In this document: piece after piece, positions 25,948 through 34,820 of the stretch | How positions within the stretch are numbered: position 1 is the stretch's first letter | How the letters are laid out: every line of letters begins with the position of its first letter | NCBI GenBank assembly: GCA_000016765.1 | Contig: CP000699.1 | Coordinates: 744,001-808,000, forward strand | DNA length: 64,000 bases | Reading direction: 5' to 3' | Source of the DNA: Rhizorhabdus wittichii RW1 | GTDB taxonomy: Bacteria > Pseudomonadota > Alphaproteobacteria > Sphingomonadales > Sphingomonadaceae | Program-made: the position numbers and the translations under genes | Notes under the pieces: generated by a model | What the model was told of the DNA's origin: nothing | Database searches by the model: none | The model's input: the letters and a program-made list of their open reading frames with translations, nothing else

Positions 25948-27468
25948 TCAGAAGAAGCCGAGCGCCTTCGGGCTGTAGCTGACCAGCAGGTTCTTGGTCT
26001 GCTGATAATGGTCGAGCATCATCTTGTGGTTCTCGCGCCCGATGCCCGACTGCTTGTAGCCGCCGAACGCCGCGTGCGCCGGATAGGCATGGTAGCAGTT
26101 GGTCCACACCCGGCCCGCCTGGATCGCGCGGCCCATGCGATAGGCGGTGGTGCCGTTGCGGCTCCAGACGCCCGCGCCCAGGCCGTAGAGCGTGTCGTTG
26201 GCGATGGCGAGCGCGTCCGCCTCGTCCTTGAAGGTGGTGACCGACAGGACCGGGCCGAAAATCTCCTCCTGGAAGATCCGCATCCGGTTATGGCCCTCGA
26301 GCACCGTCGGGGTGACGTAATAGCCCTCGGCCAGCTCGCCGCCCAGCACGGCGCGGTCGCCGCCGGTCAGCACCCGGGCGCCCTCCTCCCGGCCGATCGC
26401 GATATAGGAGAGGATCTTCTCGAGCTGGTCGTTCGACGCCTGCGCGCCGATCATCGTCGCGGGATCGAGCGGGCTGCCCTGCCTGATCTTGCCGACGCGG
26501 GCGACGGCGCGCTCGATGAACCGCTCGTAGATCGATTCCTGGACGAGCGCGCGGCTCGGGCAGGTGCAGACCTCGCCCTGGTTGAGCGCGAACATCGCGA
26601 AGCCTTCGAGGCACTTGTCGAAATAATCGTCGTCGGCGTCCATCACGTCGGCGAAGAAGATGTTCGGGCTCTTGCCGCCCAGTTCCAGCGTGACGGGGAT
26701 CAGGTTCTCCGACGCGTATTGCATGATCAGCCGGCCGGTGGTGGTCTCGCCGGTGAAGGCGATCTTGCTGATCCGCTTGTTGGAGGCGAGCGGCTTGCCC
26801 GCCTCGACGCCGAAGCCGTTGACGACGTTGAGCACGCCCTCGGGGATCAGGTCGCCGACCAGCTCCATCAGCACCATGATCGACATCGGCGTCTGCTCGG
26901 CGGGCTTGAGCACCACGCAATTGCCGGCGGCGAGCGCGGGGGCCAGCTTCCACGCCGCCATCAGGATCGGGAAGTTCCACGGGATGATCTGCCCGACGAC
27001 GCCGAGCGGCTCGTGGAAATGATAGGCGACGGTGTCATGGTCGATCTCGGCGATCGATCCCTCCTGCGCGCGGGCGCAGGCGGCGAAATAGCGGAAATGG
27101 TCGATCGCCAGCGGGATGTCGGCGGCGGTCGTCTCGCGGATCGGCTTGCCGTTGTCGATCGTCTCGGCCATGGCGAGAAGGTCGAGATTGTCCTCCATCC
27201 GCTGGGCGATGCGGTTGAGGATATTGGCGCGCTCGGTGGTCGAGCGCCGGCCCCAGCCGTCCTTGGCCTTGTGCGCGGCGTCGAGCGCCAGTTCGATATC
27301 CTCGGCCGACGAACGGGCGATCTTGCACACCGGCTTGCCGGTGACGGGCGAGATATTGTCGAAATATTCGCCGTTCGCCGGCTTCACCCACTGGCCGCCG
27401 ATGAAATTGTCGTACCGATCGCGGATCAGGGCCTTGCCCGCGAACCGCGCCATCGCTTCCTGCAGCAT
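25948..27468 (-). CDS. exaC: Aldehyde dehydrogenase, AcoD/ExaC type (acetaldehyde dehydrogenase)
   Basis: A 506-residue NAD-dependent aldehyde dehydrogenase. The oxyanion/cofactor motifs [23 protein letters not shown] (in part), the catalytic glutamate in [11 protein letters not shown] and nucleophile Cys301 in [12 protein letters not shown] are intact; the [13 protein letters not shown] tail is also typical. The EVCTC variant and length 506 match AcoD/ExaC enzymes that oxidise acetaldehyde to acetate. Start at 27468 follows GGGAGAAG. The promoter carries a quinoprotein box (27530-27543), and DUF779 follows, so it is the second step of the alcohol oxidation pathway. Confidence 0.93.
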   Translation of the reverse strand: MLQEAMARFAGKALIRDRYDNFIGGQWVKPANGEYFDNISPVTGKPVCKIARSSAEDIELALDAAHKAKDGWGRRSTTERANILNRIAQRMEDNLDLLAMAETIDNGKPIRETTAADIPLAIDHFRYFAACARAQEGSIAEIDHDTVAYHFHEPLGVVGQIIPWNFPILMAAWKLAPALAAGNCVVLKPAEQTPMSIMVLMELVGDLIPEGVLNVVNGFGVEAGKPLASNKRISKIAFTGETTTGRLIMQYASENLIPVTLELGGKSPNIFFADVMDADDDYFDKCLEGFAMFALNQGEVCTCPSRALVQESIYERFIERAVARVGKIRQGSPLDPATMIGAQASNDQLEKILSYIAIGREEGARVLTGGDRAVLGGELAEGYYVTPTVLEGHNRMRIFQEEIFGPVLSVTTFKDEADALAIANDTLYGLGAGVWSRNGTTAYRMGRAIQAGRVWTNCYHAYPAHAAFGGYKQSGIGRENHKMMLDHYQQTKNLLVSYSPKALGFF

Positions 27469-27529
27469 CGTCTTCTCCCGCTGATGTGCTTGTCGACGCC
27501 GATCAAGCACCTGCAGGAGAGGATGGGCA

Positions 27530-27543
27530 ATTGGACCTTAGGT
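27530..27543 (-). promoter_or_regulatory. Quinoprotein box ahead of aldehyde dehydrogenase
   Basis: Minus strand reads ACCTAAGGTCCAAT, 61 bp upstream of the aldehyde dehydrogenase start and downstream of the LLM gene stop (27564). It marks this gene as part of the regulon although it is 11 kb from the dehydrogenase. Confidence 0.6.
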
Positions 27544-27563
27544 CGGGCGGGCGGGCCGCGCGG

Positions 27564-28604
27564 TCAGCGGAAGGCGGGCATCACCTCCCGCGCGAACAGC
27601 CGCACCATCCGGCTCATCTCCTCGAAGCTGCCGAACGACTGGTTGAGGCGCGACCGCATCGGCAGGCCGGTGCCGAAGCCGAGGATGAGATGATCGATCC
27701 CGGTCTCCGCCTGGAGGTGGCGGATCTGCGCGATGACGCGGTCGGGGCTGCCCCACAGCAGCCGCGCGTCGGCGATCTCGCGGACCGGCACCGGCTCGCC
27801 GAGCACATCGATCCGGTGGAGCAGCTCGGCCCGGTCATGGTCGCGGTTGGACTCGCGCCAATGGTCGAGCAGGCCGTCGATATATTCGGGCAGCACCTCC
27901 TTCTCGATCGCCTCGTCGTCCTCCGATATCCAGGCGTAGCGGCGCAGCACCCAGTCGGCGGGGCGGCCGAGCTCGGCGCATTTGGCGTCGTAGATGCGCT
28001 TCATCGCCAGGATGGTGTCATGCGATTCCACCGGTCCGCACAGCCAGGCGTCGCCCAGCCGCGCGGCGCGCTCGATCGCAGCCTTGACGCCGCCCGCCAC
28101 CCACAGCGGCGGGTTCGGCTGCTGGATCGGGCGCGGATGCAGGGTCAGTTCGGGAAAGCTGGTGAAGCGGCCCTGGAAGGAGACATTCTCCTGCGTCCAC
28201 AGCAGCTTCATGATCTGGAGCGCCTCCTCCATGCGCGCGCCGCGATCGGCATAGCGCGCGCCATAGGCTTCATATTCGAGTTCGCGCCAGCCGGTGCCGA
28301 CGCCGATCCCGGCGCGGCCGCCGGAGAGCTGGTCGATCACCGCCACCTGCTCGGCGACGCGGAGCGGATTGTGGAAGGGAAGCTGGAAGATGGTGGTCGA
28401 GAAGCGGAGCCGGCTGGTGATCCCCGTCAGCGCGGCGAGGAAGGTCAGCGGGTCGCTGAAATTGCCCATCAGGAAATGATGATGGCCCTGGGTCGCCGTG
28501 TCGAAGCCCAGCTCCTCGGCAAGGCGGACGAACTCGAAGGTCTTCCTGAGCGGCACCGGGTCCGACAGGTCGCGCCATATCGGCAGATAGATCGAAAAGC
28601 GCAT
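27564..28604 (-). CDS. LLM class flavin/F420-dependent oxidoreductase
   Basis: A 346-residue TIM-barrel enzyme of the bacterial luciferase-like family, which uses FMNH2 or reduced F420. Typical segments are MRFSIYLPIWRDL at the start, FVRLAEELGFD, LRFSTTIFQLPFHNPLRVAEQVAVIDQLSGGRAGIGVGTGW (in part), and LWVAGGVKAAIERAARLGDAW. Start 28604 follows GGGGAGG. It is the last gene of the minus-strand catabolic run, 71 bp after an MFS gene, and has its own operator-like palindrome. The presence of FbiC and NpdG later in the window makes F420 a plausible cofactor. Confidence 0.87.
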   Translation of the reverse strand: MRFSIYLPIWRDLSDPVPLRKTFEFVRLAEELGFDTATQGHHHFLMGNFSDPLTFLAALTGITSRLRFSTTIFQLPFHNPLRVAEQVAVIDQLSGGRAGIGVGTGWRELEYEAYGARYADRGARMEEALQIMKLLWTQENVSFQGRFTSFPELTLHPRPIQQPNPPLWVAGGVKAAIERAARLGDAWLCGPVESHDTILAMKRIYDAKCAELGRPADWVLRRYAWISEDDEAIEKEVLPEYIDGLLDHWRESNRDHDRAELLHRIDVLGEPVPVREIADARLLWGSPDRVIAQIRHLQAETGIDHLILGFGTGLPMRSRLNQSFGSFEEMSRMVRLFAREVMPAFR

Positions 28605-28646
28605 CGCCCGCCTCCCCTGTCCCATTGTCAGGACAAGGTGGACGAT

Positions 28647-28674
28647 CGTTTCTCAATTAGCAAGCAATCGCTTG
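28647..28674 (-). promoter_or_regulatory. Operator-like palindrome and AT-rich box ahead of LLM gene
   Basis: Plus strand shows CAAGCAATCGCTTG at 28661-28674, a 5-bp inverted repeat with a 4-base centre, similar to TetR-family operators. Overlapping it on the minus strand is ATTGCTTGCTAATTGAG, loosely like the AT-rich boxes at 42449 and 46979. It lies 43-70 bp before the LLM start. Confidence 0.4.
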
Positions 28675-28675
28675 A

Positions 28676-29809
28676 CTAATGATTTTCCGACAGCCTGCGC
28701 CGCGCGCCGCGCAGGTCGAGCGCGGAGAAGAGCCAGCACAGCAGGAACAGCAGGATCGACAAGGCGAGGATCGGACCGAAGCCCTGCCCCATCAGCGGCG
28801 TCGACAGCGCCGGCCCGACCGCGAGGCCGAGCATCTGCAACGCGGCGGCGCGCTGGACGAGCCGCCCGCCCCGGTCGATCCCGGCGACGATCGCGACGAG
28901 CAGCGGCGTCATCAGGTTGGCGGCGGCGTTGAAGATGCTGATGCCGACGCCATAGCCGATCGCATCGAGCCGCATCGTCATCACCGCCAGCGGCACGACG
29001 CAGCCGATCGTGCCGATCGCGATCAGCCGGCGATGGCCGATCCGCTGGCCCAGCGACGCCGCGAAGGCGCCGGGGATGCCGGCGAGCTGCGCGATCGTCA
29101 GGCCGTTGGCGACCGATTGCGGGGCGATGCCCATCCGCTCGCCGATCAGCGACAGGAAGGCCCAGACGACGCCCTGCCCCAGGAAGAACAGGAAGACCGC
29201 GCCGAGCAGCAGATAGGGGCCGGCGCGCGGCCCGCCGCCCGCCTGCCCGGCCGCCTCCGCCGGGGCGGGCTGGACGACCAGGGGAAGCAGCGCGAGGCCG
29301 GCCGCCGCCATCAGCGCCAGCAGGCCGAAGATGCCGCCCGCCCCCAGCAGCGCCGCCGCCTGCGGCAAGCCGAAGATGCCGAGCGCGCCATAGACGAGCA
29401 CCGCGACGATCAGATGGCCGAACGCGCGATCGGGATCGGGGGCCGCGCCGACCATCGCATAGCCGAGCGAGATGGCGATCCCCGCGCCGAGCCCCGCGAG
29501 CAGCCGCAGCAGCAGGAAGGCCTCGCCCGAGGGGGCGACGGCGGAGGCGAGGTTCGCCGCCGCCATCAGCGCCAGCGCCACGCCCGCCAGCCACGACCAG
29601 CGCAGCCGCGTCCCGATCGACGCGGCGGCGATGGTCGACAGCGCGATGCCGAAGATCTCGGCCGAGGCGGCATAGCCGACGATGCTCTCGTCCAGCCCGC
29701 TCGCGATCAGCACCGACACGAGGCCGGGCTGGATGATGAAAACCTGCATGCCGATGACCACGAGGGCCATCCCCGCGAGCACGCCCCGGGCGGTACGTTC
29801 CAAATCCAT
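28676..29809 (-). CDS. MFS transporter
   Basis: A 377-residue membrane protein with about 12 hydrophobic helices, no signal peptide and the general look of the major facilitator superfamily (MVLVVIG-type first helix, RLLAGLGAGIAISLGYAMVG in helix 4-5, an RIGHRRLIAIG loop in the second half). It is shorter than average and the family-specific motif A is degenerate. It begins 48 bp after the TonB receptor stop and is followed by the LLM oxidoreductase, so it probably moves a substrate or product of this catabolic set across the inner membrane. Confidence 0.8.
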   Translation of the reverse strand: MDLERTARGVLAGMALVVIGMQVFIIQPGLVSVLIASGLDESIVGYAASAEIFGIALSTIAAASIGTRLRWSWLAGVALALMAAANLASAVAPSGEAFLLLRLLAGLGAGIAISLGYAMVGAAPDPDRAFGHLIVAVLVYGALGIFGLPQAAALLGAGGIFGLLALMAAAGLALLPLVVQPAPAEAAGQAGGGPRAGPYLLLGAVFLFFLGQGVVWAFLSLIGERMGIAPQSVANGLTIAQLAGIPGAFAASLGQRIGHRRLIAIGTIGCVVPLAVMTMRLDAIGYGVGISIFNAAANLMTPLLVAIVAGIDRGGRLVQRAAALQMLGLAVGPALSTPLMGQGFGPILALSILLFLLCWLFSALDLRGARRRLSENH

Positions 29810-29822
29810 CCCCTTTCCGGAC

Positions 29823-29845
29823 GGGCTCCCCCGGCGGAGGAGCCC
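29823..29845 (-). terminator. Hairpin after TonB-dependent receptor
   Basis: GGGCTCC (29823-29829) pairs with GGAGCCC (29839-29845) in the 48-bp gap between receptor stop and MFS start. Flanked by two copies of CCTTTCCGG. No U-run, so termination would be weak. Confidence 0.4.
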
Positions 29846-29857
29846 TTTCCGGCATCA

Positions 29858-32236
29858 TCAATACTGGTAGCGCAGACGCAAGAACCATTCGCGCGGGCGC
29901 GACCGGACTGCCTGGGAATATTCGGAGCTGGTGACGCCGCTGACGATATAGGCCTTGTTGGTCAGGTTGGTGCCGCCGGCCGCCACTTCCCAGCGCTTGG
30001 TCGGCGAACGATAGGTCACCGACGCGCCGAGCACGCCATAGGCCGGCTGGAAGAGCGACGGATCGTTCGAGAACTCCTTGTACTGGCCGCTGCGGCGGCT
30101 GTAGTCGGCGCGCGCGAACAACGTGCCATGGTCGTTGTTGAAGAAGGTCGCGACGCCGCCGACATTATAGGTGAACTTCGACGTGTTCGGGATCTTCAGC
30201 GACAGCGCGCCGGGGAAGTTGGCCAGCGCGTCGGCGCTGAACTTCACATATTTGGCGTCGATATAGCCGAAGCTGCCGTCGAAGCGGAACCAGTCGGCCA
30301 GCACCGCCGATCCCTCGACCTCGATCCCCTTGATGTGCGCGGTGCCCGAATTGGCGAGCACCGGCACGAACTGGCCGATCGGGCCGGGGCCGTCCGGGTC
30401 GACCACATAGGTGACCTGGATGTTCTTGTAGTCGGTGTAGAAGCCCGCGACGTTGAGGCGCAGGCGGCGGTCGAACAGCTCGGTCTTGAGGCCGATCTCA
30501 TAGGAGGTCGCCTTCTCCGGGCCGGCATAGGAGACGATGTCGTCGGGATCGGTGCCGGGCGCGGGAATGACCGGCGGGAAGTAGCGCATCGTGAAGCCGC
30601 CCGCCTTGAACCCCTGCGAGAAGGTCGCATAGGCCATGGTGCCGCGGTCGAACTTGTAGCTGAGCGACACCATCGGCGTCGCCGACTTGCTGGTCCGCTT
30701 GTACCAGCCCGCCGGGAACAGCGGCGTGCCGACCGGGCCGAACAGGTCGACGATCGGATTGGTCACGCCCGGCGTCGGGATGGTCGACAGATAGTCGTAG
30801 CCGGTGATCACCTGCAGCCCCGGATTGAACTGCTTGCGCTCGTAAGTGTAGCGCAGGCCGCCGGTGATCGAGAACTGGTCGGTCAGGTCGTAGGTGATCT
30901 GGCCGAAGGCGGCATAGCTGTCATTCTTGATCTTGCCGCCCGAATCGAACTGCACCAGCGGCAGGTTGACCGGGAAGACCTGCGTGCCGCTCTCGTGCAT
31001 GTAGAACAGGCCGGCGACATATTGCAGCCGCGAGTCCATCAGGTCGCCCAGCAGCTGCACCTCCTGGCTGAACTGCTTCTGCGAGATGTGCTGCTCGACC
31101 CCGCCGTAATAATAGGGCGACCCGTAGAGGTCCTGCGCGACGTCGACGCCGACGTCGCGATAGGCGGTGATCGACTTCAGGGTGATGCCGTCGCCCTTCC
31201 ATTCGAGGTTCAGCGACGCGCCCTTGATGTCGGTGTCGGACTGGTTCGGCCCCGAATTGGTGGTCGTGCGGCCGTCGATCGGCCGGACATATTGGCTATT
31301 GTAGCAATAGGGATTGCCGAACCGCGACGGCCCCGCCGTCGGCAGGCAGACCCCACCCGGCACCGCGCCGTTGTAGATGCCGGCGAAGCCGTCGGTCTCG
31401 ACCACCTTGAGCAGCACCTGGGCCGGCGACTGCTCGCGGATGCGGGTGCCGTCGAACGACAGGGTGGCGAGCAGGTTGTCGGTCAGGTCGGCCTCGAGCA
31501 CCAGCCGGCCGCTCAGCCGGTTGATGTTGCCCTGCTCGCCGGTCTTGGCGCCGGTGGGGCTGACCCGGTCCATGAAGCCGTCGCGGCTCTGATAGGCGCC
31601 CGACAGGCGCGCGCGGACCCGGTCCGACAGCGGCCCGGACAAGATGCCCTTCACGTCGACCCGGTTGAAGCGGCCGACCGTCGCCTCCGCCTCGGCCTCG
31701 AATTTGTCGCTCGGCCGCTTGGAGATGAACTGGATCGCGCCGCCGATCGTGTTCTTGCCGAACAGCGTGCCCTGCGGCCCGCGCAGCACCTCGATCCGCT
31801 CGATGTCGACGGTGTCGAGCAGCGAGCCGACCGACTTGCCGACATAGACGCCGTCCAGATAGAGGCCGACCGCCGGCTCGACGGTGATGACATAATCGGT
31901 CTGGCCGATGCCGCGGATCGAGATCTGGCTCGACGCGCCGCCGCCGGACTCGCTCGCCGCGCTGTCGAACTGCACGTTCGGCACGAAATTGGCGATGTCG
32001 GCCGACGACTGCACGTTGCGGTCCTGCAACGCCTGCGCGCCGAAGGCGGAGATCGACAGCGGCGTGGTCTGCACCGACTCCTCGCGCTTGCGGGCGGTCA
32101 CGACGATGTCGCCCAGCGACGCCGGATTATAGCCGGCATCCTGCTCGGCGGCCTGCGCCAGCGCCGGTACCGCGGGCAGGACCAGCAGGGCCGAGGCCGT
32201 GGCAAGGAAAGCGCGCTTCATGCGTCTCGCATCCAT
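29858..32236 (-). CDS. TonB-dependent receptor (paralogue 1 of 3)
   Basis: A 792-residue outer-membrane receptor. Signal peptide about 1-28 (VPALAQA), TonB box region DIVVTARKREESVQTTPLSI, plug about 45-165 with IEVLRGPQGTLFGKNTIGGAI, then a barrel ending REWFLRLRYQY. Very close in sequence to the receptors at 34817-37189 and 58131-60503, with shared long stretches such as FTMRYFPPVIPAPGTDP and NPYCYNSQYVRP. These are of the Sphingomonas type that takes up aromatic or sterol-like organic compounds; the ligand is not known. Start 32236 follows AAGGGG. Lies 33 bp after the SRPBCC gene. Confidence 0.92.
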   Translation of the reverse strand: MDARRMKRAFLATASALLVLPAVPALAQAAEQDAGYNPASLGDIVVTARKREESVQTTPLSISAFGAQALQDRNVQSSADIANFVPNVQFDSAASESGGGASSQISIRGIGQTDYVITVEPAVGLYLDGVYVGKSVGSLLDTVDIERIEVLRGPQGTLFGKNTIGGAIQFISKRPSDKFEAEAEATVGRFNRVDVKGILSGPLSDRVRARLSGAYQSRDGFMDRVSPTGAKTGEQGNINRLSGRLVLEADLTDNLLATLSFDGTRIREQSPAQVLLKVVETDGFAGIYNGAVPGGVCLPTAGPSRFGNPYCYNSQYVRPIDGRTTTNSGPNQSDTDIKGASLNLEWKGDGITLKSITAYRDVGVDVAQDLYGSPYYYGGVEQHISQKQFSQEVQLLGDLMDSRLQYVAGLFYMHESGTQVFPVNLPLVQFDSGGKIKNDSYAAFGQITYDLTDQFSITGGLRYTYERKQFNPGLQVITGYDYLSTIPTPGVTNPIVDLFGPVGTPLFPAGWYKRTSKSATPMVSLSYKFDRGTMAYATFSQGFKAGGFTMRYFPPVIPAPGTDPDDIVSYAGPEKATSYEIGLKTELFDRRLRLNVAGFYTDYKNIQVTYVVDPDGPGPIGQFVPVLANSGTAHIKGIEVEGSAVLADWFRFDGSFGYIDAKYVKFSADALANFPGALSLKIPNTSKFTYNVGGVATFFNNDHGTLFARADYSRRSGQYKEFSNDPSLFQPAYGVLGASVTYRSPTKRWEVAAGGTNLTNKAYIVSGVTSSEYSQAVRSRPREWFLRLRYQY

Positions 32237-32269
32237 TTCAATTCCCCTTTTTCAAGCAATATCCGATGG

Positions 32270-32710
32270 TTACAGGCTCAACTTGTCCAACCGATCGAAG
32301 CAAACCCTCCAGCCGCCGTCATAATGGTTCCACTCCGCCTGATCGCGCAGGCCGCTATGGGTGAGGACGAGGCGGCTGCCGCCCTCCTCCGGTTCGATGG
32401 TGACGTCGACGAAGGTCGGCTCGGGTCGCGGAGCGGGATTGGGCCCGCGATAGTTCCAGCTCTTGCGGAGCCCCCGCCCCGGATCGAAGCGCAGGAACTC
32501 CCCGATCACGACATGCCTGCCGTCGGGGCCGACGATGTCGTGGCGGTAATGGCCGCCCGGCGCCGCCTCGACCTCGGCATGGACCAGGTCGTAGGGATCG
32601 GGCGCCAGCCATTGCGGCAGCAGCGCCGGATCGATCCAGGCGCGGAAGAGCTGGTCGGGCGTCTTGCCGGCGAAGCGATGCTCGACAGTCGCGACGATGG
32701 CGTCAGTCAT
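32270..32710 (-). CDS. SRPBCC (AHSA1/START-like) domain protein
   Basis: A 146-residue protein with the helix-grip fold of the AHSA1/SRPBCC group: VEHRFAGKTPDQLFRAWIDPALLPQWLAP at the start, PGGHYRHDIVGPDGRHVVIGEFLRFDP in the middle strands, and the final helix WNHYDGGWRVCFDRLDKL. Such proteins bind hydrophobic ligands in a cavity. Its ATG lies 8 bp inside the end of the dimethylformamidase-like gene upstream, indicating translational coupling and a joint pathway. A ligand cannot be named. Confidence 0.86.
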   Translation of the reverse strand: MTDAIVATVEHRFAGKTPDQLFRAWIDPALLPQWLAPDPYDLVHAEVEAAPGGHYRHDIVGPDGRHVVIGEFLRFDPGRGLRKSWNYRGPNPAPRPEPTFVDVTIEPEEGGSRLVLTHSGLRDQAEWNHYDGGWRVCFDRLDKLSL

Positions 32711-34820
32711 GGGAGTCTCCTCCTGAAGTCGGAAGGTCGGGCGGCCCCTCGGGCCGGGTGAAGGCGCGGATCACGTTGGCGGTGATCCGGGCGACGTCGT
32801 TGTCGCCGCCGCGATCGGCGAGGCAGCTCGTCCAGGCGATCGACGGCGCGGAGAAGACCCGCCCGCCGCCCGCCAGCCGGCGATAGGCGATATGCGATTC
32901 CATCGCCCCCGCCGTGCCGGTCGACAGCACGTCCTCGCTGGCGATGAAGGTCAGCGCCGGATCGAAGCCGATCGCGGTGGCGAGCCGGACGGTGTCGGCC
33001 GGGGTGCCGAGATCGGCCCGCATCGCATCGACCTCGAAGCCCGAGGGCCCGCCCAGCAGTTCGGCCCGCGCATCGATCGCGGTCGCGTCGACGCCGTCGA
33101 ACATCCAGGCGAAGGCGGGATCGTGGCTGGCGGCGTCGCGGACATAGGGCCGCCCCTCGCCGAAGCTGACCGCCGCCGTGCCGGTGCCGAGCAGCCGGTG
33201 CGCCGATCGCCCGCGCCAGCGCCACAGCCCGCCGGGCTCGCCGGTCGCCGCCTGGCGCCCTTCGCCCGGCGGCGATTGCCAGGGGATGGTGCCGGCATGG
33301 CCGCGCCGCACCTCGATCACATGCGGCTCCTCCGCGAAGACCGAGGTGACGAAGTAGAAGGCGTTGCCGCCGAGGTGGATCAGCCGCCCGCCGCCGCCGA
33401 CATAGGCCTCGACCGCGTCGAACAGCGCCGCGCTGACATATTCGGGATGGCTGCCGGTCATCACCGCGCGATAGGGTTTCAGCGCCTCGACGCCGCGCTC
33501 GTGCAGGACATGGTCGGTGATGACGTCGAAGCGCTGGCCGGTCGACCGCAGCCATTCGATCGTCGCGATGTCGGCGCCGAGCTGGTGCGGCCCGCGCAGC
33601 AACGGATGGCGATAATCGGCGCGCATGTTGACCAGCGGCCGCCGCAGCGAGGCATGGGCGCAGCCCGATCCGTCGCGATGATAGTCATAGGCGCTGATCA
33701 GCCGCGCTTCCTCGGCCCAGCGCTCGATCGGGGCGACGATCGCGTCGAGCGGCGCGCCCGCGATCGCCTCGACGGCGGGATTGGTCCACCAGTGCCGCTC
33801 ATTGGCATAAGCGAGATAGCTGAAGCTGGGCACGAGAAAGGCGAGCGGCGCGGGCTCCGCGTCCGGTGCCGGCAGAACGAAGAAAGGCACCACGTCGCGC
33901 TGGTCGCCCTGGCGCAGCTCGATGCCATAGGCCTCGCTCGGCAGATCGGCGGGCGGCGTGAACGCGAAGCTCTCGGGCCAGCCCGCGTCGGTCAGGTCGT
34001 CGCTGTGGAAGGCGATCGCATCATAGCCCTCCGGGTCCTCGCTCCAGCCGCCACTGAGACCGTTCCATTCGGGGCCGGTGACGCCGCGCTGCGGTGTCTG
34101 GAACAGCCGCCCATGGCGCGCCGCGGGGCCCTCGTCGATCACGACCGGACTGCCGGGGTCCTTCGCGAAATTCCAGGCGGCGAGCGGCGCGCCGCCGTCC
34201 GCGACGCGCGGCCGGGCGATCTTCCCGTCGAAACAGGCGACGGGAAGATCGTTTTCGATAATCGCAGCGATATAAAAGGCTTGTGGATCGATCTTTAGAT
34301 CAGTTGGAGGCAACGCCGCCTCCCCCGATCCGTCGGCGATCCCCTCGTCGGCGGTGCGGACCGACAGAACGATCCGGTCGCCCCGCGTCTCGACCTGCAC
34401 CTCGCTCCAGCGCGCGGCGGCGAGCGGCCGGCCGGTGACGATCTCGACACCGCCCCAGCTCAGCCGCAACCGCCCTTCCCCGTCGAGGAACAAGCCATGG
34501 CTCCGTCCCCAGCCGAGCAGCGCCTGGTCGCGCCCGTCCGCCGGCCGGGTCGGGCGCACCCATAGCGAGATCGCCGGCCGGGCGGGCAGCGGCACGCCAG
34601 CCGCCACCGCCATATGGCTGCCGGTGGCGATCGGCCGCTCCGCGCCGTCATGGACGCCGTCGATCGCCGAGGCGATCGGGACGAGGTCCCCGGCGCGGCG
34701 CGCCAGCCGGACGAGCCTGGCCTCGAACCCGCCCGCGGGCGCGCTCACATGGAAGCCGAGGCTTTCGCCCGGGGCGACCTCGAAGCGGTCGCCATAGCCG
34801 ATCAGCGGCGCTCCGGTCAT
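32703..34820 (-). CDS. N,N-dimethylformamidase large-subunit-like protein (copy 1)
   Basis: A 705-residue protein matching the large (beta) subunit of N,N-dimethylformamidase. The N-terminal half has a lectin/LamG-like sandwich (about 60-220), the C-terminal half the DMFase core with AIAFHSDDLTDAGW, VPSFSYLAYANERHWW, SAYDYHRDGSG, ITDHVLHERGVEAL, MTGSHPEYVS and GGNAFYFVTS. Characterised DMFase holds one iron by two Tyr and one Glu; candidate tyrosines are in these motifs, but I cannot map them exactly. No small subunit gene is nearby. The start overlaps the receptor stop by 4 bp and the end overlaps the SRPBCC start by 8 bp. Confidence 0.88.
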   Translation of the reverse strand: MTGAPLIGYGDRFEVAPGESLGFHVSAPAGGFEARLVRLARRAGDLVPIASAIDGVHDGAERPIATGSHMAVAAGVPLPARPAISLWVRPTRPADGRDQALLGWGRSHGLFLDGEGRLRLSWGGVEIVTGRPLAAARWSEVQVETRGDRIVLSVRTADEGIADGSGEAALPPTDLKIDPQAFYIAAIIENDLPVACFDGKIARPRVADGGAPLAAWNFAKDPGSPVVIDEGPAARHGRLFQTPQRGVTGPEWNGLSGGWSEDPEGYDAIAFHSDDLTDAGWPESFAFTPPADLPSEAYGIELRQGDQRDVVPFFVLPAPDAEPAPLAFLVPSFSYLAYANERHWWTNPAVEAIAGAPLDAIVAPIERWAEEARLISAYDYHRDGSGCAHASLRRPLVNMRADYRHPLLRGPHQLGADIATIEWLRSTGQRFDVITDHVLHERGVEALKPYRAVMTGSHPEYVSAALFDAVEAYVGGGGRLIHLGGNAFYFVTSVFAEEPHVIEVRRGHAGTIPWQSPPGEGRQAATGEPGGLWRWRGRSAHRLLGTGTAAVSFGEGRPYVRDAASHDPAFAWMFDGVDATAIDARAELLGGPSGFEVDAMRADLGTPADTVRLATAIGFDPALTFIASEDVLSTGTAGAMESHIAYRRLAGGGRVFSAPSIAWTSCLADRGGDNDVARITANVIRAFTRPEGPPDLPTSGGDSHD

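Noticed and set aside
28679-32761. A 1,360-codon open frame on the plus strand opposite the receptor and MFS genes
   Set aside because: It is antisense to well-supported genes, has no recognisable domain and a low-complexity Arg/Asp/Gly/Ala composition. High GC at third positions leaves such antisense frames open.
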